The notes beneath the pieces are model-generated. The model made no database searches, was not told the DNA's origin, and saw only the letters and a list, made by a program, of their open reading frames with translations. A DNA stretch of 27,539 nt, taken from the NCBI GenBank assembly GCA_903847195.1, contig CAINCZ010000007.1:1-27539 (forward strand), given 5' to 3'. Below are positions 15,004 to 22,567 of this stretch, piece by piece. The DNA is from an uncultured Acidobacteriota bacterium (GTDB lineage Bacteria; Acidobacteriota; Terriglobia; Terriglobales; CAINCZ01). The translations under genes and the position numbers were made by a program. The first letter of the stretch is position 1; every line of letters begins with the position of its first letter.

Positions 15004-15159
15004 ATGCCTAAGCGCACATTCCAACCCAACCGGCGTCACCGCGCAAAGACGCACGGATTTCGTTCGCGCATGAAGACCAAGAGTGGACGGGCCGTGCTAT
15101 CGCGCCGGCGAGCCAAGGGCCGCAAGCGCGTGTCCGTCAGCGCCGGGTTCCGCGACTAG
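15004..15159 (+). CDS. rpmH: 50S ribosomal protein L34 (bL34)
   Basis: A 51-residue, very basic protein: [46 protein letters not shown]. These are the hallmark PNxxxRxxxHGFRxRMxTxxGRxVLxxRRxKGRxxL blocks of bL34, part of the large ribosomal subunit. The tail SAGFRD is slightly longer than the E. coli protein. ATG 15004 is 13 bases after CAGGAG, a rather long spacing. It is first of the conserved rpmH-rnpA-yidD-yidC order. In many bacteria dnaA lies divergently upstream; here the neighbour is the XRE module instead. Confidence 0.97.
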   Translation: MPKRTFQPNRRHRAKTHGFRSRMKTKSGRAVLSRRRAKGRKRVSVSAGFRD

Positions 15160-15239
15160 TTGAGCCGCGTGATCCCCATGCATTCGGAGGCGCCGGGACG
15201 GCGCATCCGCAGAGACGAGAGTTTTCGCACGGATTCCAT

Positions 15240-15707
15240 GTGCTGAGGCCAGCCGAGCCAGCGGTTCAGGGCGCGGGGCACAAGCCCAGGGAGGGAGAAC
15301 ACTCTCCCGGCCTGAGCTTCCCCCGCACGGCGCGCCTGTTGCAGCACTCCGCTTTTGAGCGGGTTTACAAGGAAGGTCGCCGGATTTTTTCCGGCAACGT
15401 GACCGTGTTTTACCGTCCGCGTCCGGCTGGTGACAGCCCCGCGGGCGCACGTGTTGGTTTTACCGTGAGCCGCGCCATGGGGGGAGCGGTTCGCCGCAAC
15501 CGCATTAAGCGCCGCCTGCGCGAGGCCGTTCGCATGAACCTCTCCGCGCTGCGGGTGCCGGTGGATGTGGTGATCAATCCCAAACGCACCACCGCCGAAG
15601 CCGAGTTTTCGGCTTTGGCCGGAGAGGTCGCGCGGGCTTTTCGGCAGATTGGGCAGAAACTGGGCGGCAACACCTCGGAGCAAACGAGCGGAGGCGCGGG
15701 CGCATGA
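15240..15707 (+). CDS. rnpA: Ribonuclease P protein component
   Basis: Protein cofactor of RNase P, which matures tRNA 5' ends with the RNA subunit. The core begins [20 protein letters not shown] and continues [33 protein letters not shown] (the RNR signature) and RRLREAVR, then [10 protein letters not shown]. The 155-residue length from GTG 15240 includes about 25 residues before the core, with no good ribosome site, so the true start may be later, nearer the GGGAGGGAG at about 15290. The C-terminus has a short Gly/Ser tail. Its stop overlaps the start of yidD by 4 bases (ATGA). Confidence 0.93.
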   Translation: MLRPAEPAVQGAGHKPREGEHSPGLSFPRTARLLQHSAFERVYKEGRRIFSGNVTVFYRPRPAGDSPAGARVGFTVSRAMGGAVRRNRIKRRLREAVRMNLSALRVPVDVVINPKRTTAEAEFSALAGEVARAFRQIGQKLGGNTSEQTSGGAGA

Positions 15708-15955
15708 AGGCCCTGTTAACGTCGCTGCTGGCCGGTTACAAGCGCTGGATATCGCCTGCGCTGCCGGTGGCCTGCCGCTACCTGCCGACCTGCTCGGACT
15801 ACGCCCAGCAGGCGATCGAGACGCACGGCGCGGCCTACGGCACGCTGCTGGCGCTCTGGCGCCTGTTGCGCTGCCATCCGCTGGCCCGGAGCGGCTACGA
15901 TCCGGTTCCGCCTGTCGGCCGCTGTTCCTGCGGTCGCGGGCAATTGCAGGACTAG
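15704..15955 (+). CDS. yidD: Membrane protein insertion efficiency factor YidD
   Basis: An 83-residue protein of the YidD (DUF37) family: [35 protein letters not shown], then [19 protein letters not shown]. The three conserved Cys (CRY, PTCS, RCHP) and the GxDPVP end are present. It associates with the inner face of the membrane, probably by an amphipathic helix, and helps YidC-dependent insertion. ATG 15704 overlaps the rnpA stop (ATGA), a sign of translational coupling. yidC follows after 116 bases. Confidence 0.95.
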   Translation: MKALLTSLLAGYKRWISPALPVACRYLPTCSDYAQQAIETHGAAYGTLLALWRLLRCHPLARSGYDPVPPVGRCSCGRGQLQD

Positions 15956-15963
15956 GCCCGCAC

Positions 15964-16050
15964 GGAGCGCAGGCTCCCCCGGCCTCACACAAGCTTTCGC
16001 AGCCCACGGGCTGCCAGATTCAACCAAACAGAGCGGCGCCCCCAGGGGCG
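15964..16050 (+). other. Three short hairpins in the yidD-yidC gap
   Basis: GGAGC-gcag-GCTCC (15964-15977), GCAGCC-CACG-GGCTGC (15999-16014) and CGCCC-CCAG-GGGCG (16037-16050). Each is a perfect 5- or 6-base stem with a 4-base loop, and they start 35 to 38 bases apart. None has a T-tract, so they are not standard terminators. They may structure the leader of yidC. Confidence 0.4.
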
Positions 16051-16071
16051 TTGCCGGACGGCGAGTAACCC

Positions 16072-17904
16072 TTGGCAGAATTCCAGAACCCTAACCAGAA
16101 ACCCGGCATGGACAAGCGTTTCATGCTGACCTTCGGGCTTATCTTCGTCGTCCTGATGCTAGTACAGCCTCAGTTGACGAAGTGGTTCGGCGGTACCCCT
16201 CCACCGTCCACCAGCACTCCCGTACCCGGCCCGGCTGCCGCCCCCGCCGCCGCTCCTGTCGCAGCTGCTCGCGGTGCCGCCCCCGTCATCGGGACCAAGC
16301 AGGCCGCCTCCGAGCAGGAGGTCGTCGTCGAAAACGACGTCTTCCGCATCACCTTCACCAATCGCGGCGCTCTGGCCAAGAGCTGGATCATGAAGAACTA
16401 CCGCGACGACCTCGGCAAGCCACTCGATCTGGTGCCGCAGTTGACCGCCGTCGAGGTGCCGGGCGGGCAGAATACGCTGGCAACCGGTGTCTACGGATTC
16501 CCGCTGTCCTATTACACCTACGACCAGGACCGGGGATTGCGCGACAGCCTGAACTCCGCGCTCTACACCGTCAGCACCAAAGATGGCGAGGATGGCAAGT
16601 CGCGCACCGTCACCTTTGAATACGCCGGCGGCGGCCTGAGCGTTCGCAAGAGCTTCACCTTTGACATGCCCTCGGGCAAGGGCACCATCGATCCGCAGAG
16701 TTACGTCTTCAAGGCGCAGAGCCAGGTCACGCAGAACGGCCAGCCCGTGAACGCCTTCCTCGCCTGGCCCGCGACGGGCTTCGGCGACCAGATGCTGCCG
16801 GCCGCCTACGCCGCCAACCGCATCGACGCCGAGGTGGCCGAAAAGGTCACGCGCCTCGAACCCAAGAAGGTCAGCAACGGCAACACCGAGCGCGCCGCTT
16901 ACAACTGGGTCGGCACCATCAACCAGTACTTCGGCGCAACCTTCATGCCGGACCGTCCGAACGACCTGCTGACGATCACGCTGCACAACGAAGTCACCGT
17001 TCCGAAATCACTCGATAAGCCTAACGAGCGCGACAAGGTTGCCGTGCTCGGACTCGCCGTCGGCAGCCAGACCACCCCGGGCTCGACCAGCGGCCGGTGG
17101 TTCGTCGGTCCCAAGGCCGTCGACATCATCGACACCATCAAGGCTTCGCCTGCTTCGGGCCAGGCCGCCGGCCCCAACCTCGGTGGCTTGGTGGACTTCG
17201 GCTTCTTCAGCATCATCGCCAAGCCGCTGTTCCTGTGGCTGCGCTGGACGCAGCAGCACTGGGTCGCGAACTGGGGCTGGTCCATCTGCATTCTGACCGT
17301 CATCATCAACCTCGTGCTGCTGCCGCTGCGCATCATCAGCATGAAGTCGGCCCTCAAGATGCAAGCCGTGCAGCCGCAGGTCAACGCCATCAAGAAGAAG
17401 TACGAAAAGTACTCGATGAAGGACCCGCGCAAGCAGGAGATGAACCGCGAGATCTCGGCCGTCTTCAAGGAGCACGGCGCCAACCCGGCCAGCGGCTGCC
17501 TGCCGCTCGTCATCCAGTTGCCGTTCCTGTGGGCCTTCTACACCATGCTCAGCGCCGCGATTGAGCTGCGTCATGCGCCCTGGGGATGGATTCACGATCT
17601 GTCGTCGGCCGATCCGTATCACATCCTGCCGGTCCTGATCGTGGTCAGCACCTTCCTGATGCAGCGCATGACCCCGAGCCCGGGCATGGATCCGTCGCAG
17701 CAGAAGATGATGAACTTCATGATGCCGATCATGCTGGGCGTCTTCAGCTGGGCGGTCGCCGCCGGACTGGGCATTTACTGGCTGCTCGGCACCGTCATCG
17801 CCATCGCCCAGCAGTTGATCATGAACCAGACCTCGATGGGCCGGCAGATGAAGGAAGTGGCCGAGAAGCGGGCACGGCGCAAGGGCCTGATCGAAGGAAA
17901 ATAG
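16072..17904 (+). CDS. yidC: Membrane protein insertase YidC
   Basis: Inserts and folds inner-membrane proteins with or without SecYEG. The 610-residue protein has an N-terminal anchor (about residues 20-37, FMLTFGLIFVVLMLVQP), a Pro/Ala linker and a large periplasmic beta domain (about 80-360). The conserved C-terminal insertase core has five membrane segments in all. It contains LPLRIISMKSALKMQ, with the groove Arg in the first core helix, the cytosolic helical hairpin (PQVNAIKKKYEKY), GANPASGCLPLVIQLPFLWAFY and MPIMLGVFSWAVAAGLGIYW. The C-terminal tail is short and basic (RQMKEVAEKRARRKG). The start is TTG 16072 (MAEFQNPNQ): it has GGCGAG upstream and gives the short polar leader normal for the family. 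Confidence 0.97.
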   Translation: MAEFQNPNQKPGMDKRFMLTFGLIFVVLMLVQPQLTKWFGGTPPPSTSTPVPGPAAAPAAAPVAAARGAAPVIGTKQAASEQEVVVENDVFRITFTNRGALAKSWIMKNYRDDLGKPLDLVPQLTAVEVPGGQNTLATGVYGFPLSYYTYDQDRGLRDSLNSALYTVSTKDGEDGKSRTVTFEYAGGGLSVRKSFTFDMPSGKGTIDPQSYVFKAQSQVTQNGQPVNAFLAWPATGFGDQMLPAAYAANRIDAEVAEKVTRLEPKKVSNGNTERAAYNWVGTINQYFGATFMPDRPNDLLTITLHNEVTVPKSLDKPNERDKVAVLGLAVGSQTTPGSTSGRWFVGPKAVDIIDTIKASPASGQAAGPNLGGLVDFGFFSIIAKPLFLWLRWTQQHWVANWGWSICILTVIINLVLLPLRIISMKSALKMQAVQPQVNAIKKKYEKYSMKDPRKQEMNREISAVFKEHGANPASGCLPLVIQLPFLWAFYTMLSAAIELRHAPWGWIHDLSSADPYHILPVLIVVSTFLMQRMTPSPGMDPSQQKMMNFMMPIMLGVFSWAVAAGLGIYWLLGTVIAIAQQLIMNQTSMGRQMKEVAEKRARRKGLIEGK

Positions 17905-17946
17905 CAGTTGCAGGGCGGGAGCCGCGGCCGGCGCGCTCCCGCGATG

Positions 17947-17952
17947 TACAAT
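17947..17952 (+). promoter_or_regulatory. Candidate -10 box (TACAAT) upstream of jag
   Basis: TACAAT lies 31 bases before the jag ATG, in the 79-base gap after yidC, followed by a GGGGAC ribosome site. No -35 box is evident. It would give jag its own transcript besides read-through from yidC. Confidence 0.35.
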
Positions 17953-17983
17953 CCGGCTGATCCTGGGAAGCGGGGACAAGCTG

Positions 17984-18550
17984 ATGCCTATCGAAGACAA
18001 AATTGCAGCCGCCAAACGTATCGATGGTCTATTGCGCATGCTGATCCTGGGCGCGCACCTGCGCCTGCGTTATCGCATCACCGTGGATCCTCCGCTGCCG
18101 GAAGAACGCGACTGGGAAAAGCCCGTCATCCTGGCCGAGTTCAGCGGCCCCGATGCGCCGATACTGCTCGAGCGCAACGCCGAGTTGCTGCGTTCCTTCG
18201 AGCACATCGCGCAGGAGATGCTGCGCCTCGGCTACGACGATCACGACAAGATCAGCTTCGACGCCTTGAACCACCGCGCCATGCGCGTCGAGGAGCTGCG
18301 GCTTTCCGCCCGGGTCGCCGCCGAGCGCGTGCGCAAGAGCGGCGCGCCCTACAGCTTCAGCCCCATGACCTCACGCGAACGCCGCATCCTCCACCTCGCG
18401 CTGCGCGATGAGGTCGACCTGCGCACCGAGAGTCAGGGCGCGGCCGCGCATCGCTGCGTCGTCGTGTATCCCAAGGACTACAAGCCGGAAGCCGCACCCC
18501 GCGGCCGCCCCAGTGGCGGAGCTTTCTCCATCCGCCGCGGACGGCGCTAA
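17984..18550 (+). CDS. jag: Jag/KhpB-type RNA-binding protein (KH and R3H domains)
   Basis: A 188-residue cytosolic protein. The N-terminal part (about 10-75) fits the divergent KH domain of Jag proteins. Residues about 75-110 (LLRSFEHIAQEMLRLGYDDH, KISFDALNHRAMRVEELR) include the acidic DxxxY/R-type KH end. The C-terminal R3H domain has FSPMTSRERRILHLALRD and RTESQG...RCVVVYP, the diagnostic MTSRERRxxHxAL...TxSxG pattern. It probably binds RNA and is linked to envelope or cell-division control. The Jag_N domain found at the front of many homologues is missing. It lies after yidC, as in many bacteria, and is followed by a strong terminator. Confidence 0.88.
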   Translation: MPIEDKIAAAKRIDGLLRMLILGAHLRLRYRITVDPPLPEERDWEKPVILAEFSGPDAPILLERNAELLRSFEHIAQEMLRLGYDDHDKISFDALNHRAMRVEELRLSARVAAERVRKSGAPYSFSPMTSRERRILHLALRDEVDLRTESQGAAAHRCVVVYPKDYKPEAAPRGRPSGGAFSIRRGRR

Positions 18551-18575
18551 CGCAGCTTTACCCGGTGTGACGATT

Positions 18576-18612
18576 CGAGGCCCGCAGCCACCGCCGCGGG
18601 CCTCGCTCTTTT
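18576..18612 (+). terminator. Rho-independent terminator after jag
   Basis: A perfect 10-base stem, CGAGGCCCGC (18576-18585) and GCGGGCCTCG (18596-18605), with a 10-base loop, followed by CTCTTTT. It separates the rpmH-to-jag transcript from mnmE, which must then have its own promoter. Confidence 0.88.
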
Positions 18613-18642
18613 GCTGACGCAGCTCTTTCCCGCCGAATCTGC

Positions 18643-18648
18643 TAATCT
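18643..18648 (+). promoter_or_regulatory. -10 box 6 bases upstream of the mnmE GTG start (leaderless-type)
   Basis: TAATCT is followed by GCGCTC and then GTG 18655. There is no Shine-Dalgarno in the 40 bases between the terminator and the start codon. A -35 hexamer is not clear. The position just after a strong terminator supports a promoter here. Confidence 0.5.
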
Positions 18649-18654
18649 GCGCTC

Positions 18655-20019
18655 GTGAACCTCGACGACACCATCGTCGCCATCGCCACCCCGCCCGGCC
18701 GCGGCGGACTCGGCGTGGTGCGTCTGGCCGGGCCCGAGGCGTGCAGTATCGCCGCCTCGCTGTTGCACCTTTCGCGCCCGCTCGCAGCGGGCCGCACCGT
18801 CCTGGGCGAACTGGTCGAGCCTTCCTCGGGTGAACGCATCGACGAAGTCGTCGCCACCTGGTTCGCCCGTCCGCACTCCTACACCACCGACGACGTGGTA
18901 GAGATCAGCGCCCACGGCTCGCCCGTCGTGCTGCGCCACATCGCCGAGCTGTCGATCGCGGCCGGAGCCCGCCTGGCCGAGCCGGGTGAGTTCACCATGC
19001 GCGCATTCCTCAACGGACGCATCGATCTCACGCAAGCCGAGGCCGTGCGCGACCTGATCGAAGCCCGGACGCTCTACCAGGCCAAGGTCGCCGCTCAGCA
19101 GCTTGACGGCGCCGTCTCGCACCGCATCGCGCCCATCAAGCAAGAATTGGTCGAGCTGATCGCCTTGCTTGAGGCTGGCATCGACTTCGCGGACGACGAC
19201 GTGCCCGTCGCCCCGCCCGACCAGATCGCCTCCGCCATGGCCGCCGTGCGTGCGCCGCTTGAGCAGCTCGTTGCCTCGTTCGCCTACGGACGGCTGGTGC
19301 ACGAGGGACTGACGCTGGCGATTGTTGGCCGTCCCAACGTAGGCAAGTCGAGCGTCTTCAACTGCCTCGTCGAACGCGAGCGCGCCATCGTCACCGCGAC
19401 GCCCGGCACCACCCGCGACCTCGTCAGCGAGACCGTCGCGCTGGGTGGACTCCCGGTGCGCCTCGTCGATACCGCCGGCATCCGCGCCACCACCGACGAG
19501 GCCGAGAGCATCGGCGTGCGCAAATCGCTCGAAGCACTGGCTGATGCCGACCTGGTGTTGCTGGTCGTCGACGCCAACGCCCCGCGTAACGATGAAGACG
19601 ACCGCCTGACCGCGCAGCTTGCCGGACGCCACGCGCTCATCGTCGAAAACAAGATCGATCTTGGCGAATCGTCAGCTGCTTCGGTCAGCGCTGCGCCCTC
19701 GCCCCTTGCCCGCGTGCGGACCTCCGCCGTGACCGGCGAGGGGATTTCCGAGTTACGCGCCGAGATCCTGCGGCAGATCGGGGTCGAGCACGGCCAGCAG
19801 GAGAGTGGATTCCTCACAAATCTCCGCCACCAGGGACTGGTGCGCGATTCGCTCCGCGCGCTCGACGCCGCCTCCACGGCGCTGGCCCAGCGGCTGCCCC
19901 ACGAGGTGCTGCTCATCGATTTGCACAATGCGCTGCACCCGCTCGACGAGCTGACCGGCGCAACCACGGCGGACGATATTCTGGATTTGATCTTCAGCAG
20001 GTTTTGCATCGGCAAGTAG
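18655..20019 (+). CDS. mnmE: tRNA modification GTPase MnmE
   Basis: With MnmG it builds cmnm5U34 in the wobble position of certain tRNAs; cytosolic. The 454-residue protein has the N-terminal formyl-THF-binding domain (DDTIVAIATPPGRGGLGVVR, EPGEFTMRAFLNGRIDLTQAE). The G domain comes next: P-loop GRPNVGKSS near residue 225, PGTTRD switch region, DTAGIR and NKIDL. The protein ends with the family's C-terminal CIGK, which carries the catalytic Cys. Length is normal. GTG 18655 gives the expected short N-terminus. It is transcribed separately from jag because of the terminator between them. mnmG is not in the window. Confidence 0.97.
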   Translation: MNLDDTIVAIATPPGRGGLGVVRLAGPEACSIAASLLHLSRPLAAGRTVLGELVEPSSGERIDEVVATWFARPHSYTTDDVVEISAHGSPVVLRHIAELSIAAGARLAEPGEFTMRAFLNGRIDLTQAEAVRDLIEARTLYQAKVAAQQLDGAVSHRIAPIKQELVELIALLEAGIDFADDDVPVAPPDQIASAMAAVRAPLEQLVASFAYGRLVHEGLTLAIVGRPNVGKSSVFNCLVERERAIVTATPGTTRDLVSETVALGGLPVRLVDTAGIRATTDEAESIGVRKSLEALADADLVLLVVDANAPRNDEDDRLTAQLAGRHALIVENKIDLGESSAASVSAAPSPLARVRTSAVTGEGISELRAEILRQIGVEHGQQESGFLTNLRHQGLVRDSLRALDAASTALAQRLPHEVLLIDLHNALHPLDELTGATTADDILDLIFSRFCIGK

Positions 20020-20142
20020 GCTTCCTTTTTCGGAGAAACGCTGACCGTCGACGGTTGATACCCGCAGTTCGCAGCGAGCCACGCAATGCGATGTCGTCAC
20101 ATGCGGGACACCGAAGACCATGAATCGAGGAGAAGCAAGCGC

Positions 20143-21618
20143 ATGGCAGTGAACTACCAGTTGTACATCGACGGTGAATGGGTGGCGGGCTCGTCGGGCG
20201 AGACCTTTCCGACCGAGAACCCGTTTACCGGACAGGTGTGGGCCAACATCCCCCTGGCCACCGAGCAGGACGCCGAGCGCGCCATCGTGGCGGCCAAGAA
20301 CGCATTTGAAGGCGAGTGGGGCCGTTTCAGCGGCGTCCGGCGCGCCGAGCTGATGTTCAATCTCGCCGACCTCGTCGAACAGAACGCCATCCACCTGTCG
20401 CGCATCGAGAGCACCGACAACGGCAAGGTGACCCGCGAGACCGAAACCCAGATGCACGGCGTCGCCCGCCAGATACGCTACTTCGCCGGCTATGCCGACA
20501 AGCTCTATAGCAAGGTCATCCCGCTCGACAACCCGAAGCTGTTTGACTACACGCTGCGCGAACCGCTGGGCGTGGTGGCGATGATCACTGCCTGGAACTC
20601 ACCCATCTCGCTGCTGGCCAACAAGCTGTCGCCCGCGCTCGCCACCGGAAACACCGCCGTGGTGAAGCCCTCGCCTCACGCATCGGCCTCCACGCTTGAA
20701 TTCGCCAAGCTGATGGAAGCCGTCGGCTTTCCCAAGGGCGTATTCAACGTCGTTACCGGCGACCGCGTCGGCGACCGCCTGACGACCTCACCCAAGGTGA
20801 ACAAGATCAGCCTGACGGGCGGCATCCAGGTGGCGCGCCACGTGCTCGCCAAGGCCGCGCACAACATCACCCGCGTCACCATGGAACTCGGCGGCAAGAG
20901 CCCGAACATCATTTTCGCCGACGCTAACCTCGACCACGCCATCGTCGGCGCGCTGTCCGGCATCTTCCAGGCCACCGGACAGACCTGCGTCGCCGGCTCG
21001 CGCCTGCTGGTCGAAGACTCCGTATACGACCGCGTCGTCAGCGCCGTCGTGGAGCAGGCAAAGCAGATCCGGCTGGGCGATCCCTTCAAGAAAGAAACCG
21101 GCATGGGACCGGTGGCCAACCGCCGCCAGATGGAGCACATCCTCGGGCTGATCGGGCAGGCGGTCGCCGAAGGCGCGCAAATACTCACCGGCGGCAAGCG
21201 CGCGCAGGGAGCAGAACTGGAGCAGGGCTTCTTCATTGAGCCCACTGTGCTTGCCGCCTCCAGCAACCGCATGAAGATCTGCCAGAACGAGGTATTCGGT
21301 CCGGTGCTGACTGTGCTGCGCTTCCGCACGGAAGAAGAAGCGCTGGCGATCGCCAACGACACGCCCTACGGTCTGGCCGCCGGCGTCTGGACCAACGATC
21401 TGTCGCGCGCGCACCGCTGCGCCCGGGCGCTGGCGGCCGGCACGGTCTGGGTCAACACCTACCGCAGCGCGTCCACGCAGGCTCCCTTCGGCGGCTACAA
21501 GCAGAGCGGCTACGGCAAGGAGCGCGGCGAAGAGGCGCTCTACGAGTACACGCAGGTCAAGAACGTCATGATGGATTTGTCATCCGACGTATACGACCAG
21601 TACACGATGCGGACGTAA
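20143..21618 (+). CDS. NAD(P)-dependent aldehyde dehydrogenase
   Basis: Oxidises an aldehyde to the acid; cytosolic, probably a homo-oligomer. The 491-residue protein has the full ALDH fold: ITAWNSPISL with the oxyanion Asn (about 152), VVKPSP with the cofactor Lys (about 175), SLTGGIQVARHV, the general base Glu in MELGGKSPN (about 248) and the nucleophile Cys in GQTCVAGSR (about 282). NEVFGPVLTV and PFGGYKQSGYGKERG follow. This is the non-acylating superfamily; the substrate is unknown, as this branch covers betaine-type, hydroxymuconic and other aldehydes. The start is ATG 20143, after GAGGAG; the frame opens earlier at 20086 without one. It stands alone between mnmE and a hairpin. Confidence 0.9.
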   Translation: MAVNYQLYIDGEWVAGSSGETFPTENPFTGQVWANIPLATEQDAERAIVAAKNAFEGEWGRFSGVRRAELMFNLADLVEQNAIHLSRIESTDNGKVTRETETQMHGVARQIRYFAGYADKLYSKVIPLDNPKLFDYTLREPLGVVAMITAWNSPISLLANKLSPALATGNTAVVKPSPHASASTLEFAKLMEAVGFPKGVFNVVTGDRVGDRLTTSPKVNKISLTGGIQVARHVLAKAAHNITRVTMELGGKSPNIIFADANLDHAIVGALSGIFQATGQTCVAGSRLLVEDSVYDRVVSAVVEQAKQIRLGDPFKKETGMGPVANRRQMEHILGLIGQAVAEGAQILTGGKRAQGAELEQGFFIEPTVLAASSNRMKICQNEVFGPVLTVLRFRTEEEALAIANDTPYGLAAGVWTNDLSRAHRCARALAAGTVWVNTYRSASTQAPFGGYKQSGYGKERGEEALYEYTQVKNVMMDLSSDVYDQYTMRT

Positions 21619-21639
21619 GAAGCACGCAGCAAGCAACTG

Positions 21640-21667
21640 CGGGGTGAGGAATTCCTTCTTCACCCCG
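21640..21667. terminator. Hairpin between convergent genes
   Basis: CGGGGTGA (21640-21647) and TCACCCCG (21660-21667) form a perfect 8-base stem with a 12-base loop that itself contains GGAATTCC. It sits between the aldehyde dehydrogenase gene and the convergent gene at 21673, so it may end both. There is no T-tract on the plus strand, hence moderate confidence. Confidence 0.55.
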
Positions 21668-21672
21668 TATCA

Positions 21673-22524
21673 TCAGAAGCCGCCCGGCACACTCTTGTTG
21701 AAGTAGTGCACCAGCCGCCGCCATGCGGAATCGCGAATCTCTCGCTTCAGATCAGAATTCCAACTCCTCCATATTCGCGGCGCCCAGCGAATCCTATTTC
21801 CCTCATGCACCACGACCCTCTCCGTCAGGTATCGGACCGGTTGAACTCGGATGACCCGCTCCCATTCGCTCATTGTCCGCGAGGAAAGCGTTCCAGGCGG
21901 AACCCTGTTCGGGTTCTCCTCTGCCTTCTTCCGCGCTGATCTCTCTAAAAAGAACTCTTGGAACTTTTCCGCCAGATTCCGCAGCGGCACACATCCATCA
22001 CCATCGGCCATGTCGCACATGAACACCAGCAACAGCATCTTGTAGCAAAGCACCATTCGCTGGGTTTCGATATCAAACAAAATCTCGTAGGCAGTCACCG
22101 GGAGCACCCCGGGCGTTGTGACTGCCTCGACACAGGTATCGGCACCATTTGGATTCCGCTCCGCACAGGTGCGCATACGGCGCACAAATTCACCTTCGGG
22201 GTATTCGCGGAACTCGTACCCAAATTCATCGAGGAATGACTTGTGCTGCGGCACGAGCCGATTAGCAATGAACATCAAACGGAGGTGCGTTGACGGATTC
22301 TTTGCTCGGTAATCGAAGAAGTAATAGAAGTGGCGTTGAAGATGATCCTCATCCAGCCGCCCTCTCTGTATCTCGACGAGGAGGTGCCTTGAGAGATTGT
22401 CCTCAAAAAGAACGTCCGGGCGAAGCCCGTTGATGACAGGTTGCCGCCTGATCAGGGTCAGGCCCGGCTCAATAAAAAGATCCGGGCAGTTCGCTACCGC
22501 CAGTTCCATGTCGCGTTCGAGCAT
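21673..22524 (-). CDS. Uncharacterised protein with PD-(D/E)XK nuclease-like motif
   Basis: A 283-residue protein. Near the N-terminus, RPDVLFEDNLSRHLLVEIQR places D37 and E51-x-Q53 on what look like two strands, the layout of a PD-(D/E)XK nuclease core in NucS/DUF91-type proteins, but with Gln where Lys is usual. Q-R-H-F-Y-Y helix residues follow. The C-terminal half is helical (CYKMLLLVFMCDMADGDGCV, PLRNLAEKFQEFFLERSARK) and resembles no domain I can name. No signal peptide. GC content is visibly lower than the neighbours (45-57% in lines I counted), which suggests acquisition. ATG 22524 has no ribosome site, but a TTGACA-17-TAACTT promoter ends 6 bases before it. Nuclease activity is inference; the Gln could mean a catalytically inactive fold. 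Confidence 0.7.
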   Translation of the reverse strand: MLERDMELAVANCPDLFIEPGLTLIRRQPVINGLRPDVLFEDNLSRHLLVEIQRGRLDEDHLQRHFYYFFDYRAKNPSTHLRLMFIANRLVPQHKSFLDEFGYEFREYPEGEFVRRMRTCAERNPNGADTCVEAVTTPGVLPVTAYEILFDIETQRMVLCYKMLLLVFMCDMADGDGCVPLRNLAEKFQEFFLERSARKKAEENPNRVPPGTLSSRTMSEWERVIRVQPVRYLTERVVVHEGNRIRWAPRIWRSWNSDLKREIRDSAWRRLVHYFNKSVPGGF

Positions 22525-22530
22525 GACGGC

Positions 22531-22559
22531 AAGTTAGAACTGAACCCGGATCCTGTCAA
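22531..22559 (-). promoter_or_regulatory. Promoter with consensus -35, 6 bases upstream of an ATG (leaderless-type)
   Basis: On the minus strand TTGACA (22559-22554), a 17-base spacer, TAACTT (22536-22531), then GCCGTC and the ATG at 22524. The perfect -35 hexamer and spacing make this the best supported of the four leaderless-type starts. It lies in the 43-base gap after the aldo/keto reductase stop. Confidence 0.7.
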
Positions 22560-22567
22560 TGCGCGCT

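Noticed and set aside
15178..15246. A 22-codon ATG frame between rpmH and rnpA whose stop overlaps the rnpA GTG
   Set aside because: Very short, no ribosome site, no recognisable features; could be coupling but nothing supports it.
20044..20055. Perfect 12-base palindrome ACCGTCGACGGT after mnmE
   Set aside because: Short palindromes of this kind are expected in GC-rich DNA; no spacing relation to a promoter and no second copy seen.
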